This document shows, one piece after another, positions 17,007-24,984 of a DNA stretch of 64,000 nucleotides. Both the position numbers and the translations under genes were made by a program. How positions within the stretch are numbered: the stretch's first letter is position 1; every line of letters begins with the position of its first letter. The notes under the pieces are model-generated. The model did no database searches and had not been told where the DNA came from. It was given only the letters and a program-made list of their open reading frames with translations. Source of the DNA: Pseudomonas azotoformans (GTDB lineage Bacteria; Pseudomonadota; Gammaproteobacteria; Pseudomonadales; Pseudomonadaceae); contig NZ_LT629702.1 of assembly GCF_900103345.1 (NCBI RefSeq), positions 3,782,001 to 3,846,000 on the forward strand, given 5' to 3'.

Positions 17007-17975
17007 ATGGCTCACCAAATCGAACACATGGCTTACATCGGCACGACTCCTTGGCATGGCCTCGGCAGTCGTCTCACCGAAAAACAACCGCTGGAAGTCT
17101 GGCAACGTGAAGCTGGGATGGATTGGAAGATTCAGGAAAGCCCGGTTCATTTCAAAGCGGACGCTATCGGCCATATGGGCAGCATCCACTCCTTCCCAGA
17201 GCAGAAGGTACTATTTCGTTCTGACACCAAAGCCCCACTGTCCGTCGTGTCACAGCGCTACCAAGTGGTCCAGCCCCGTGAGGTATTGGAATTTTACCGA
17301 GATCTGACCGAACGCTCAGGCTATGAGCTGGAAACTGCTGGCGTTCTGAAAGGTGGTCGCAAGCTCTGGGCGCTGGCACGCACTGGGCAATCTACCGCGC
17401 TCAAAGGCAACGACGTGGTGAATGGCTACTTGCTGCTGGCCACCTCCTGCGACGGCACGCTCGCCACCACCGCAACGCCGACCACCATTCGCGTGGTCTG
17501 CAACAACACACTGACGATTGCCATCAATGGCGCCAGCCAAGCGATCAAGGTGCCACACAGTACGCGCTTCGATCCTCGCACCGTCAAACAACAACTGGGC
17601 TTCACCGTCTCGCAATGGGACGACTTCATGTACCGCATGCGCACACTCGCCGCCCGCCCCGTAAAAGACCATGAGGCAAAGGCGTATCTGCACAGTGTGT
17701 TATGTGAAGTACAGACCGATAAGCCTGAGCACACAAGTCTCTCGAATGAGCGCGCCTTAAACAAAGTTCTCAGCATGTATGAAGGACATGGCCGAGGCGC
17801 CGAGTTGGAATCCGCCAAGGGCACCGCCTGGGGTTTGCTCAACTCAGTCACAGAGTATGTCGATCACGAGCGACGGGCGCGCAGCAATGAGTACCGCATG
17901 GACGCGGCCTGGTTTGGTCAAGGTGCTGTCATCAAACAACGCGCACTCGACACTGCTCTTCGATTGGTAGCCTGA
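17007..17975 (+). CDS. DUF932 family phage/plasmid-like protein
   Basis: The 322-residue product matches the DUF932 (phage/plasmid-like TIGR03299) family: MAHQIEHMAYIGTTPWHGLG at the N-terminus, WKIQESPVHF, RSDTKAPLSVVSQRYQVVQP, GRKLWALARTG and RVVCNNTLTIA. Family members are widespread on plasmids, phages and integrative elements; a role in DNA or replication maintenance is suspected but not proven. A good SD (AAGGAATC) precedes the ATG. Confidence 0.85.
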   Translation: MAHQIEHMAYIGTTPWHGLGSRLTEKQPLEVWQREAGMDWKIQESPVHFKADAIGHMGSIHSFPEQKVLFRSDTKAPLSVVSQRYQVVQPREVLEFYRDLTERSGYELETAGVLKGGRKLWALARTGQSTALKGNDVVNGYLLLATSCDGTLATTATPTTIRVVCNNTLTIAINGASQAIKVPHSTRFDPRTVKQQLGFTVSQWDDFMYRMRTLAARPVKDHEAKAYLHSVLCEVQTDKPEHTSLSNERALNKVLSMYEGHGRGAELESAKGTAWGLLNSVTEYVDHERRARSNEYRMDAAWFGQGAVIKQRALDTALRLVA

Positions 17976-18043
17976 CGCTGCTCTCCACCACTGCTGCTTG
18001 AGCACTCTCCGCTCAAGCAGTTTTATGCCCTGAGGAAATCACG

Positions 18044-18229
18044 ATGAATGTAATTCGCTTTATCGGCTTAATTTTTCTATTTTTCGGAATACTGGCCAGC
18101 TGTGTCTTGGCAGTTTTTCTTGTGATCATACTGGCGCGATTTTGGCCATTGCTGATCGCTGTGGTGCTCTCATGCCTGATATTTGAAGTCATCGCCAGGA
18201 CGGCCGGGACAAGGCGCCTACAAAATTAG
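18044..18229 (+). CDS. Small two-TM membrane protein
   Basis: The 61-residue protein consists almost entirely of two hydrophobic helices (FIGLIFLFFGILASCVLAVFL split across the first; FWPLLIAVVLSCLIF) with a basic tail (RTAGTRRLQN). The SD GAGGAAATCACG gives a confident start. It follows the DUF932 gene by 68 bp and its stop overlaps the convergent XRE gene's stop by 4 bp. Function unknown. Confidence 0.65.
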   Translation: MNVIRFIGLIFLFFGILASCVLAVFLVIILARFWPLLIAVVLSCLIFEVIARTAGTRRLQN

Positions 18230-18543
18230 TTTGAGGGCTCAGCGAAAAGCAACTCATCCAGCCGACTCATCAGCTCCACGCGCCTGGGCGAATCAAGCTT
18301 ATGAAACTTAGCCAGCAACTCCGCCTCATCATCCTCAACGGCATAAAAAAATGCTGCCGGTAGGTTGAGCACCTTGCTCAAACGCTCGACAAAGTCAGGA
18401 GCTGGAACCCGCTTTCCCAGCTCATAGCGATTCATGCGAGTACTCGCAGACATCTCATCCAGACCTGCATCCAAACCTAACCGCTCCTGCGATAAGCCTG
18501 CCTGCACGCGGGCCTGCTTTATGCGCTTTCCCAAGACTGACAT
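18226..18543 (-). CDS. XRE-family transcriptional repressor
   Basis: The 105-residue protein has an N-terminal HTH_3 domain (LGKRIKQARVQAGLSQERLG, RMNRYELGKRVPAPDFVERLSKVL). A short C-terminal helical region reads EAELLAKFHKLDSPRRVELMSRLDELL. ATG 18543 fits the family better than the GTG two codons upstream. A perfect palindrome lies 52 bp upstream and is the probable autoregulatory operator. It may control the small accessory genes on either side. Confidence 0.85.
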   Translation of the reverse strand: MSVLGKRIKQARVQAGLSQERLGLDAGLDEMSASTRMNRYELGKRVPAPDFVERLSKVLNLPAAFFYAVEDDEAELLAKFHKLDSPRRVELMSRLDELLFAEPSN

Positions 18544-18594
18544 GCACACAATCCGTTTACCAAAGCGGCATCGTGATTGCTTGTCTTTCGCTCG

Positions 18595-18615
18595 ATACTA
18601 CCGTTTTGGTAGTAT
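18595..18615. promoter_or_regulatory. palindromic operator, probably for the XRE repressor
   Basis: ATACTACC and GGTAGTAT form perfect 8-bp arms around a GTTTT centre. The site lies in the divergent gap between the XRE gene and the secreted-protein gene at 18714. Confidence 0.65.
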
Positions 18616-18713
18616 TTGGATGAGCTTCGCAGCTAGCGAGTCTCTGAGACGAGGTAAATCCCTCGAATATGCATCCAGACTTCGCTGATTTTTAACTTTG
18701 CAAGGAAGGCCCC

Positions 18714-19349
18714 ATGAAACGCTCAACGCTTGCCCTACTCCCTTTTTTGATGATTCTTGGCAGCGCGGTAAAAGCTCAAGACGATGTAGCAGCGTGCTCT
18801 CTAATTCGGATAGATCAGTATTATGGTCTCAGAGAGTGGGATTGCCGCGTTCCAAACACTCCAGTCCGAATTAGCAACATCTACACGGATAAGGAAGGTC
18901 AGAAACGTGTAGAGAGCATCAGCAGCCAGCAAAATGCTATGTGTGATGACCAGGGAGTTTGTTCAAATTCGGGAAACTTTGCGGGAAATTCACCAGCGGG
19001 AAGTTATCACTACACTTTCGGTTGGTATCTGGGTACGGACACTCAAGGTAATCCAGTGTCGTATAGGAGTGGAACAGGGCCGGGATTTGGCGGAAAACAC
19101 TTTGCAGCTGCTGAGGAATCTAAAGATATTAAATCAGTTAAGACTCTTCCCGATGTAATTTGCATGCCGACTGCGAGCTTTAACTGCTCAATTGATGGCA
19201 CAGAAATAGAAGATAAAGATCTGCCTAAATATCTTCCGACATTAGAAGAACAAGACGTCAAAAACGCTGGCGGAAGCTGCCAAAGCATCCCGCTGTGTTA
19301 CGACAAAAGCATGATTCTTCTGGGACTAAATAAAAAATATTTCAACTAG
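18714..19349 (+). CDS. Secreted hypothetical protein
   Basis: The 211-residue product has a signal peptide (MKRSTLALLPFLMILGSAVKA, cleaved before QDDVAAC) and seven or more cysteines in the mature chain (AACSL, DCRV, MCDDQGVCSN, VICMPT, FNCSI, GSCQSIPLC), suggesting disulfides in the periplasm or outside the cell. The SD AAGGAAGG precedes the ATG. The arrangement of a secreted Cys-rich cargo next to an XRE regulator and a palindromic operator suggests regulated expression. No family recognised. Confidence 0.65.
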   Translation: MKRSTLALLPFLMILGSAVKAQDDVAACSLIRIDQYYGLREWDCRVPNTPVRISNIYTDKEGQKRVESISSQQNAMCDDQGVCSNSGNFAGNSPAGSYHYTFGWYLGTDTQGNPVSYRSGTGPGFGGKHFAAAEESKDIKSVKTLPDVICMPTASFNCSIDGTEIEDKDLPKYLPTLEEQDVKNAGGSCQSIPLCYDKSMILLGLNKKYFN

Positions 19350-19374
19350 CCCAGTTTAAAAAAACCAAAACCAT

Positions 19375-19432
19375 ACTCAGCGCATAATAACGGCTGCCAA
19401 GCAGACGTTATTATGCGCTGAGTGATTTTTTT
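19375..19432 (+). terminator. strong rho-independent terminator
   Basis: An 18-bp perfect stem (ACTCAGCGCATAATAACG with its exact complement) around a 13-nt loop is followed by a run of seven T. It ends the secreted-protein gene. Confidence 0.92.
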
Positions 19433-19433
19433 C

Positions 19434-19690
19434 TTAATATGATGCCGTCTTTATCGCTAAGGGTAGTTTAAAAGTAGTCATGGACTTCTTGCTGACCTCG
19501 GACACAGCTGTTTTTGAAAGTGGCGAGTCGACCAAACCGCTCAGATCCTTCACTGATTTCTTTTTAGCCGCAGCAATCACATCGCGGCTGCTATTTTCCC
19601 CATTACAAGCGCACTGCTCTATAAATGCTTGCGAGCCATCCAAGGATTGGACAACGCAAACACAGTCACCCTCTACCCCATGTAATTGAC
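19434..19690 (-). pseudogene. 3' fragment of an unidentified gene
   Basis: A minus-strand frame stays open from about 19690 down to a stop at 19434 and gives a plausible protein tail (CVCVVQSLDGSQAFIEQC, AAAKKKSVKDLSGLVDS, ending LAIKTASY), without a good start codon. It abuts a transposase remnant, so it is probably the surviving 3' part of a gene disrupted by an insertion. Alternatively it is a chance frame. Confidence 0.35.
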
Positions 19691-19790
19691 CAGGCCGCGG
19701 AAGCGCATCTCCACAATACTGAACTTGCGCTGGATCACCCGAAACAGGGGCTCGACCGCTGCTTTACCACGTCTTGGCTTTTCATGTGTA
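19673..19790 (-). pseudogene. IS5-family transposase C-terminal remnant
   Basis: The minus frame reads KPRRGKAAVEPLFRVIQRKF then SIVEMRFRGLVNYMG. This matches the conserved C-terminal signature of IS5-group transposases (RGKAxVEhxFRVIKRQFG...RYRGLxKN). Only about 35 codons are recognisable and no ends are visible, so it is a degraded fragment. Confidence 0.6.
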
Positions 19791-19820
19791 CCTGAATTTG
19801 TACAGAACGCCGCGTTTGCC

Positions 19821-20315
19821 ATGTTTCGGGTATGCGCTACAACGAACGGCAATCTGCCATATGACCTGGAGATCTTCATGCTTGGAGGCGTTTCTCCAGG
19901 CCAGCATGGGCATTCATACAGAGACATCATTGATTGCCTTTCTTCACCTGATGCATTTCCGAGTCGCGTTTGCCACACCTGGTACTTGGCCGAACCCGGT
20001 GCATGAGTCATGCGTGACATCGAAACTACTGATCCAGCGCAGGCACAGGCCGCAATCACCCAAAAAAGGTATTAATCATGCCCAGAACTCCTACCACCCA
20101 TTCGTGCTTTCCCAGCAGGCGATGAAGTTGAGGATAGCGACTTCATCGGAAATGCTCTCCAGACTCAGACCACTCCAGCTGATCATTCGACATGGCCATT
20201 CAAAAATGCGAAACATACTCACGCATCAGTCAGCACCTTGCCAAATCGCCAAATACGGAACAGTTCGGCCAATCAGCACAATGGCATTGTTTTGGAAAAC
20301 GAAGCCCGCGAATGA
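19821..20315 (+). pseudogene. decayed coding remnant with two in-frame stops
   Basis: One plus-strand frame runs from ATG 19821 to TGA 20313-20315 and is interrupted by TGA at 20004-20006 and TAA at 20073-20075. All three sense stretches look protein-like: DLEIFMLGGVSPGQHGHSYR, then MRDIETTDPAQAQAAITQKR, then PPIRAFPAGDEVEDSDFIGN. I do not recognise the family. It sits between the IS5 fragment and the methyltransferase promoter. The other open frame over this region, in phase with the methyltransferase, has poor composition. Confidence 0.45.
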
Positions 20316-20391
20316 TGGCTATAGCAGATATCGTGCTCGATCTTTACAAAGGTTCCAGCTAGAATACCTCCCGCTAGGAGGACCTATCCCA

Positions 20392-21456
20392 ATGATTGAT
20401 GCAGTTGACCTTTTCTGTGGCGCTGGTGGCCTTACCGCTGGTATGCGCAATACCGGCATTACCGTGCATGCAGGGTACGACATCGAAGGCCAATGTGCGT
20501 ACGCTTATCAGGAGAATAACCAAGCCGCCTTTGTCAAAAAGGACGTGCAGGAAGTGACAGCAGAAGAGTTGCTTACCTGGTATCGCCCGGACCGCTACAG
20601 GCTTCTAGCTGGCTGCGCGCCTTGCCAACCGTTCTCAACCTACAACCAAGGTAGAGACACCCGTAACGATCGCAAGTGGCCGCTGCTCTATCACTTCAGC
20701 CGCCTCATCAAGGAAACTGAACCTCACTTGGTAACCATGGAAAACGTTCCTGACGTCACCAAGCATGAGGTCTACCACGACTTCGTACAAAGTCTAAGGG
20801 ACCAGGGATACGAGATCTGGGACGGACGAGTGGCTTGCGTCGAATATGGCTTGCCACAGCAGCGACGCCGCCATGTTCTGCTCGCCTCTAAACTGGGAAT
20901 GCCCATAAGCATCATCCCTCCCACGCATCTGAACACCCCGGTCAATGTCGAGGACGTAATCGGCGCACTGCCTCGCCTAGCGGCCGGAGAATGCGACCCG
21001 AACGATCCACTTCACCGGGCAGCAACACTTACCCCGATCAACATGCGACGCATCATTCACTCCAGGCCGGGCGGAACCTGGAAAGATTGGCCGCCAGAGC
21101 TAGTCGCCGAATGCCATCGCAAAGCGAGCGGCAAAACGTATCCGAGCGTATACGGACGTATGCGCGCAGATCGCCCAAGCCCGACAATGACCACACTCTG
21201 CTACGGCTTCGGGAACGGCCGTTTCGGTCACCCTGATCAGGCTCGCGCTCTATCACTGCGCGAAGCAGCGATCCTACAGTCCTTTCCAAGAAACTACGTG
21301 TTCATGGAGCCAGAGCGGATCACCTTCAAAGCCGTCGGCCGCATGATCGGCAACGCTGTTCCGGTACGATTGGGAGAAGTGATCGGAGAAAGCCTGATGC
21401 AACACATCAGGGACTATGAAGCGATTCGCCAAGCGGAAGATCGAATTCAAGCCTGA
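20392..21456 (+). CDS. DNA (cytosine-5) methyltransferase
   Basis: The 354-residue protein starts MIDAVDLFCGAGGLTAGM; the SD TAGGAGG lies 10 bases before ATG 20392. Motif I (DLFCGAGGL), motif IV with the catalytic Cys (GCAPCQPFSTYNQGRD), motif VI (MENVPDV), motif VIII (QQRRRHVLLAS) and motif X (FKAVGRMIGNAVPV) are all present. A target-recognition region lies between about 190 and 300. It forms 5-methylcytosine in a specific sequence. It converges on, and its 3' end overlaps, the last 50 bp of the vsr gene, a classic dcm-vsr pairing. Together with the DISARM operon it could act like the DrmMII methyltransferase of class-2 DISARM, although the operon here is class 1; it might equally be an independent guardian enzyme. 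Confidence 0.9.
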   Translation: MIDAVDLFCGAGGLTAGMRNTGITVHAGYDIEGQCAYAYQENNQAAFVKKDVQEVTAEELLTWYRPDRYRLLAGCAPCQPFSTYNQGRDTRNDRKWPLLYHFSRLIKETEPHLVTMENVPDVTKHEVYHDFVQSLRDQGYEIWDGRVACVEYGLPQQRRRHVLLASKLGMPISIIPPTHLNTPVNVEDVIGALPRLAAGECDPNDPLHRAATLTPINMRRIIHSRPGGTWKDWPPELVAECHRKASGKTYPSVYGRMRADRPSPTMTTLCYGFGNGRFGHPDQARALSLREAAILQSFPRNYVFMEPERITFKAVGRMIGNAVPVRLGEVIGESLMQHIRDYEAIRQAEDRIQA

Positions 21457-21578
21457 GGCGAGCCTCCAACGCCTCAAGACTCTTCGTTTCACACTCCCAC
21501 ATCACCAGTACACGCCAGCCCAGTTCTCGCAACTGAGCGTCCTTCCGCGCATCACGCTCTACATTCGCTTCGAACTTT

Positions 21579-21586
21579 GGTAGCCA
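21579..21586. repeat. target site duplication, left copy
   Basis: The octamer GGTAGCCA borders the IS66 left end and is repeated at 23951-23958. An 8-bp duplication is the IS66 norm. Confidence 0.92.
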
Positions 21587-21673
21587 GTAAGCGACCAGTG
21601 AACACACCTACCGATCTCCCAAATTAAGGGCGATGGTGTCCGCCTATTTTTAAGCGGACGCGATAGCCCTTAA

Positions 21674-21991
21674 ATGCGCCAACGAAGCTCTTACCCCAAG
21701 TCGTTCAAAGCCCAGGTTGTCCAGGAATGCCTGCAACCCGGCGCCTCCATTTCCAGCGTTGCCATCAGTCACGGCATCAATGCCAACGTGATCCGTAAGT
21801 GGCTGCCACTTTACCGAGATCAACCACCCGCAACCCTGCCAGCGTTTGTTCCGGTAAAGGTCGCCCCGACAAGGCAGGCCGAGTCATCGGTGATCATCGA
21901 GCTGCCAGTTGGCGAGCAAACCATCACGGTGAAATGGCCGTCTTCCGATCCCGAAGGATGTGTCCGTTTTGTCCGTGGACTTGCTTCGTGA
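21674..21991 (+). CDS. tnpA: IS66 accessory protein TnpA
   Basis: The 105-residue HTH protein of the transposase IS3/IS911-like fold starts MRQRSSYPKSFKAQVVQECL, with the helix-turn-helix GASISSVAISHGINANVIRKW. It is an accessory protein required for IS66 transposition. Its stop overlaps the tnpB start (GTGA). Confidence 0.88.
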   Translation: MRQRSSYPKSFKAQVVQECLQPGASISSVAISHGINANVIRKWLPLYRDQPPATLPAFVPVKVAPTRQAESSVIIELPVGEQTITVKWPSSDPEGCVRFVRGLAS

Positions 21992-22323
21992 TCCGCATCG
22001 ACGCAATTTGGCTGGCCACCGAACCGATGGATATGCGCTCCGGCACCGAGAAAGCCCTCGCACGAGTCGTGTCTGTCTTCGGTGCGGCGCAGCCGCACTG
22101 CGCTTATCTCTTTGCCAATCGCCGGGGCAACCGCATGAAGGTGTTGGTGCACGACGGCTTGGGCGTTTGGCTGGCTGCACGCCGTCTACATCAGGGAAAA
22201 TTCTCCTGGCCGAGTGATCGGCATGGCGACCAAATGGAGCTGAATTCTGAGCAGCTCCAGGCACTGGTGGTCGGTCTTCCCTGGCAACGGCTTGGGTCTG
22301 ACGGAGCCATCCGTAACCATTAA
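21988..22323 (+). CDS. tnpB: IS66 accessory protein TnpB (IS66 Orf2)
   Basis: The 111-residue product starts at GTG 21988 (MIRIDAIWLATEPMDMRSGT). It contains PHCAYLFANRRGNRMKVLVH, the hallmark of the IS66 Orf2 family. The 4-bp overlap with tnpA indicates translational coupling. Confidence 0.92.
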   Translation: MIRIDAIWLATEPMDMRSGTEKALARVVSVFGAAQPHCAYLFANRRGNRMKVLVHDGLGVWLAARRLHQGKFSWPSDRHGDQMELNSEQLQALVVGLPWQRLGSDGAIRNH

Positions 22324-22372
22324 GAGACATGGATGACATACATCGATCAGCAGATCGGGCAGAGTCATCGCC

Positions 22373-23920
22373 ATGATTCCTACTACTCCTCTCGATCAGC
22401 TCGACACCGAACAACTGCGCAGCCTTGCTGAGCAGTTGCTCAAGCACGTTGAGCATCTGGATACGCGGCTGGCGAGCCTCGATAAAGAGGTGCTTCATCA
22501 GAAGACCCGTAACCAGCAACTCATTCACGAAATAGCTCAGCTCAAACGCCACCGTTTTGCCAAACGTTCCGAGTCGTTCAGTCCTGATCAAGCCAGCTTG
22601 CTCGACGACCTGATTGAGACCGACCTAGCGGCCATCGAAGCAGAGCTTGAAATCCTGGCGCCAAAGCCAGCGCCATCAGCAACCCGCCAACACCCCAAGC
22701 GTACCGCTTTGCCTGCGGAGTTTCCTCGTACGCTGATTCATCACGAGCCGGGAGACACTCAGTGCCAATGCGGCTGCGCCCTCAAGCGCATCGGCGAAGA
22801 CGTCAGCGAAAAGCTCGACTACACGCCAGGCGTGTTTAGCGTTGAACGGCATATTCGTGGCAAATGGGTCTGTGACAACTGCGAAACCTTGATTCAAGAG
22901 CCGGTGCCGGCGCAGGTCATCGACAAAGGCATCCCAACTGCCGGGCTACTGGCCCAAGTAATGATTGCGAAATACGCCGATCATTTGCCGCTGTACCGCC
23001 AAGAACAAATCTTCGGGCGGGCTGGTCTCGCAATTCCTCGATCAACACTGGCCAACTGGGTCGGCGCTTGTGGTGTGCAATTGCAGCCGCTGGTCGATGC
23101 GCTGCGCGAAGTTGTGCTTGAGCACAACGTAGTGCACGTCGATGAAACGCCGGTGCAGATGCTCGCACCGGGCGAGAAGAAGACCCATCGTGCTTATGTT
23201 TGGGGCTATGCCACGACGGCGTTCGCTGAGATCAGCGCGGTGGTGTACGACTTCAGCCCCGGTCGCTCGGGCGAATATGCCCGCACCTTTCTGGGCGACT
23301 GGAAAGGCAAGTTGGTCTGTGACGATTACGGTGGTTACAAAGCCAGTTTTGCGCTTGGCGTCACCGAAATCGGCTGCATGACCCACGCCCGCCGCAAGTT
23401 CTATGACCTGCATATCACCAATAAAAGCGTGCTGGCCGAGCAAGCGTTGCGGTACATCGCGGCTTTATATGAAGTTGAACGCGAAGTTCGCGATTTGGAA
23501 CCGGACGCTCGACGACGAATACGTCAGGAAAAAGCAGCGCCCCTGATGGACGCGTTTCATGCCTGGATGATCGCCCAGCGCGAGCTAGTGCATGAAGGTT
23601 TGGGGATTACCAAAGCCTTGGATTACAGCCTAAAACGTTGGGCTGCGTTGAGCCGTTACCTGGACGACGGCACGGTGCCGATAGACAACAACCATATCGA
23701 GCAGCAAGTTCGACCTTGGGCTCTTGGAAGAAAAAACTGGCTGTTCGCCGGTTCCCTACGCAGCGGTCAACGTGCGGCGGCGTTGATGAGTTTGATCCAG
23801 TCGGCCAAGCTCAACGGCCACGATGCGTATGCTTATTTGAAGGACGTTCTTACTCGCCTGCCGACGCAGCGGGCGAGTGAGATTGGGGAGTTGTTGCCGC
23901 ATCGTTGGCAACCGGCTTAG
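22373..23920 (+). CDS. tnpC: IS66 transposase TnpC
   Basis: The 515-residue transposase has an N-terminal leucine-zipper-like coiled coil (residues about 10-60) and the zinc-finger region QCQCGCALKRIGEDVSEKLD. A CDNCE motif and the DDE catalytic domain follow (HVDETPVQML, VCDDYGGYKASF, then the Glu in the NNHIEQQVRPWALGRKNWLF segment). Length and motifs are full, so it is probably active. Confidence 0.95.
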   Translation: MIPTTPLDQLDTEQLRSLAEQLLKHVEHLDTRLASLDKEVLHQKTRNQQLIHEIAQLKRHRFAKRSESFSPDQASLLDDLIETDLAAIEAELEILAPKPAPSATRQHPKRTALPAEFPRTLIHHEPGDTQCQCGCALKRIGEDVSEKLDYTPGVFSVERHIRGKWVCDNCETLIQEPVPAQVIDKGIPTAGLLAQVMIAKYADHLPLYRQEQIFGRAGLAIPRSTLANWVGACGVQLQPLVDALREVVLEHNVVHVDETPVQMLAPGEKKTHRAYVWGYATTAFAEISAVVYDFSPGRSGEYARTFLGDWKGKLVCDDYGGYKASFALGVTEIGCMTHARRKFYDLHITNKSVLAEQALRYIAALYEVEREVRDLEPDARRRIRQEKAAPLMDAFHAWMIAQRELVHEGLGITKALDYSLKRWAALSRYLDDGTVPIDNNHIEQQVRPWALGRKNWLFAGSLRSGQRAAALMSLIQSAKLNGHDAYAYLKDVLTRLPTQRASEIGELLPHRWQPA

Positions 23921-23950
23921 CTGCGCAAGACGGGATGCCCGGACGCTTAC

Positions 23951-23958
23951 GGTAGCCA
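23951..23958. repeat. target site duplication, right copy
   Basis: The octamer GGTAGCCA is identical to 21579-21586 and abuts the IS66 right end. Confidence 0.92.
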
Positions 23959-24218
23959 ATACTCTTGTCTACTTTTAGGAGTAGTCGCGTAGCGGCAGTC
24001 GGGATGGCGGTGCCAGAAACACCCATGCACGAAAACCACTGTTCGGAATTTCGGCAGGACTATGTCCGGCGAACCAGGAAGATCTCGGCGATGCAGACAA
24101 AACCTGAGCCCTAAAGCATGCAGTGCTTGGCGAACGACAATTTCTGGCGCTGTATGAGAGCGTTTCACCGCTCGCATGATGTCACTTCGCGACATGCACC
24201 TCCCCTCCCAAAAGAACG

Positions 24219-24983
24219 TCACGCAACAGATACAATTACCCCAGTTACCGCCAACGCCTCCAGATGCCGATGAAGCTGATCGGGCAATGGAGCCCCAGAA
24301 ATCAAGACTCCGGCCTCCATATTCTGATCCATTGCGTACCCAGTGAGGTTGGCACTAGTTATGAAACAGTGCCTGCCATCGGCTACCGCGACCTTCGCAT
24401 GCACGCTGCCATTCGAGAAGGCTGCGCTCTTGTCTTTCCAGATGTAAAACCGCGCACTAGGAACGACTTTGCGCAGGTTATCGATGGGATCAATGCTGAC
24501 TTTGCCACCGCTGCCTGTCGAAAGCTCCATCAGGAAGTTGATCGTCACACCGCGCTCCTCCGCTGACCTCAGAGCCTTGGTGATCGACTCAATGTCGTAA
24601 ACAACGTAACTCGTTATGAACAACCGTTTCTTTGCAGTATTGATTACCTGGATCAGAGCCTGCTCGGTTCGACGAGCCGGAACAATGCCCGTAGTCGGGC
24701 CAGTCCATACCAAATCGACTACCTGCTTTGCCTCCGCCAGACGATAAGCATGGTCAGCTGCCAACAGCATGGCTGCCAAGGTTTCACCGGTGACAGGGTT
24801 AGACTTCCATGCCGCGACCATAGCCTTGAATGAGTTACCTGCGTTGGCAGACAACACAGAAATATTACTCAATTTCCCCGCACTCTCAGCACCAATGAGC
24901 CTGACCGCTGCCGCCAAAGCGGCGGTGCGGTCAGGAGAAACAATAGCCACTAACGCCGACACTGCCTCCAGCAGAGTTTTCAT
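24219..24983 (-). CDS. drmC: DISARM protein DrmC (phospholipase D-like)
   Basis: The 254-residue protein begins MKTLLEAVSALVAIVSPDRT at 24983, one base after the drmB stop, so it is translationally coupled. It has a single HKD motif near residue 200 (HAKVAVADGRHCFITSANLT), the PLD-superfamily catalytic signature, with the upstream VVYDIESITKALRSAEERGV helix. DrmC is a core DISARM component but was reported dispensable for protection in the studied system. The longer frame to 25211 only overlaps drmB. The stop is 23 bp from the vsr start. Confidence 0.9.
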   Translation of the reverse strand: MKTLLEAVSALVAIVSPDRTAALAAAVRLIGAESAGKLSNISVLSANAGNSFKAMVAAWKSNPVTGETLAAMLLAADHAYRLAEAKQVVDLVWTGPTTGIVPARRTEQALIQVINTAKKRLFITSYVVYDIESITKALRSAEERGVTINFLMELSTGSGGKVSIDPIDNLRKVVPSARFYIWKDKSAAFSNGSVHAKVAVADGRHCFITSANLTGYAMDQNMEAGVLISGAPLPDQLHRHLEALAVTGVIVSVA

Positions 24984-24984
24984 C

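Larger units (their letters stand above)
21587..23950 (+). mobile_element. IS66-family insertion sequence (2364 bp)
   Basis: The ends GTAAGCG... and ...CGCTTAC are inverted repeats typical of IS66 elements, flanked by identical octamers GGTAGCCA. Inside are the three standard genes tnpA, tnpB and tnpC in one direction. The element lies within vsr, opposite to its transcription. The intact target duplication and uninterrupted transposition genes suggest a recent insertion. Confidence 0.95.
21407..24195 (-). pseudogene. vsr: very-short-patch repair endonuclease Vsr, split by IS66
   Basis: The 5' part (24195 to 23951) encodes MSRSDIMRAVKRSHTAPEIV, LPGSPDIVLPKFRTVVFVHG, CFWHRHPDC and QEYWLP. The 3' part (21578 to 21407) encodes KFEANVERDARKDAQLRELG, WRVLVMWECE and a stop. 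Removing the IS and one copy of the 8-bp target duplication leaves 417 bp, exactly 139 codons in one frame (138 aa), a normal Vsr length. The catalytic Asp and the Cys/His zinc-binding residues are all in the 5' part. Vsr nicks T:G mismatches arising from deamination of 5-methylcytosine. The gene begins 23 bp after the drmC stop with SD GGAGGTGC, so it was the last cistron of the DISARM operon. Confidence 0.9.

Noticed and set aside
19774..20391. Extension of the cytosine methyltransferase frame to a start at 19774
   Set aside because: The SD at 20375 and motif I position fix the start at 20392; the upstream part is not conserved-looking.
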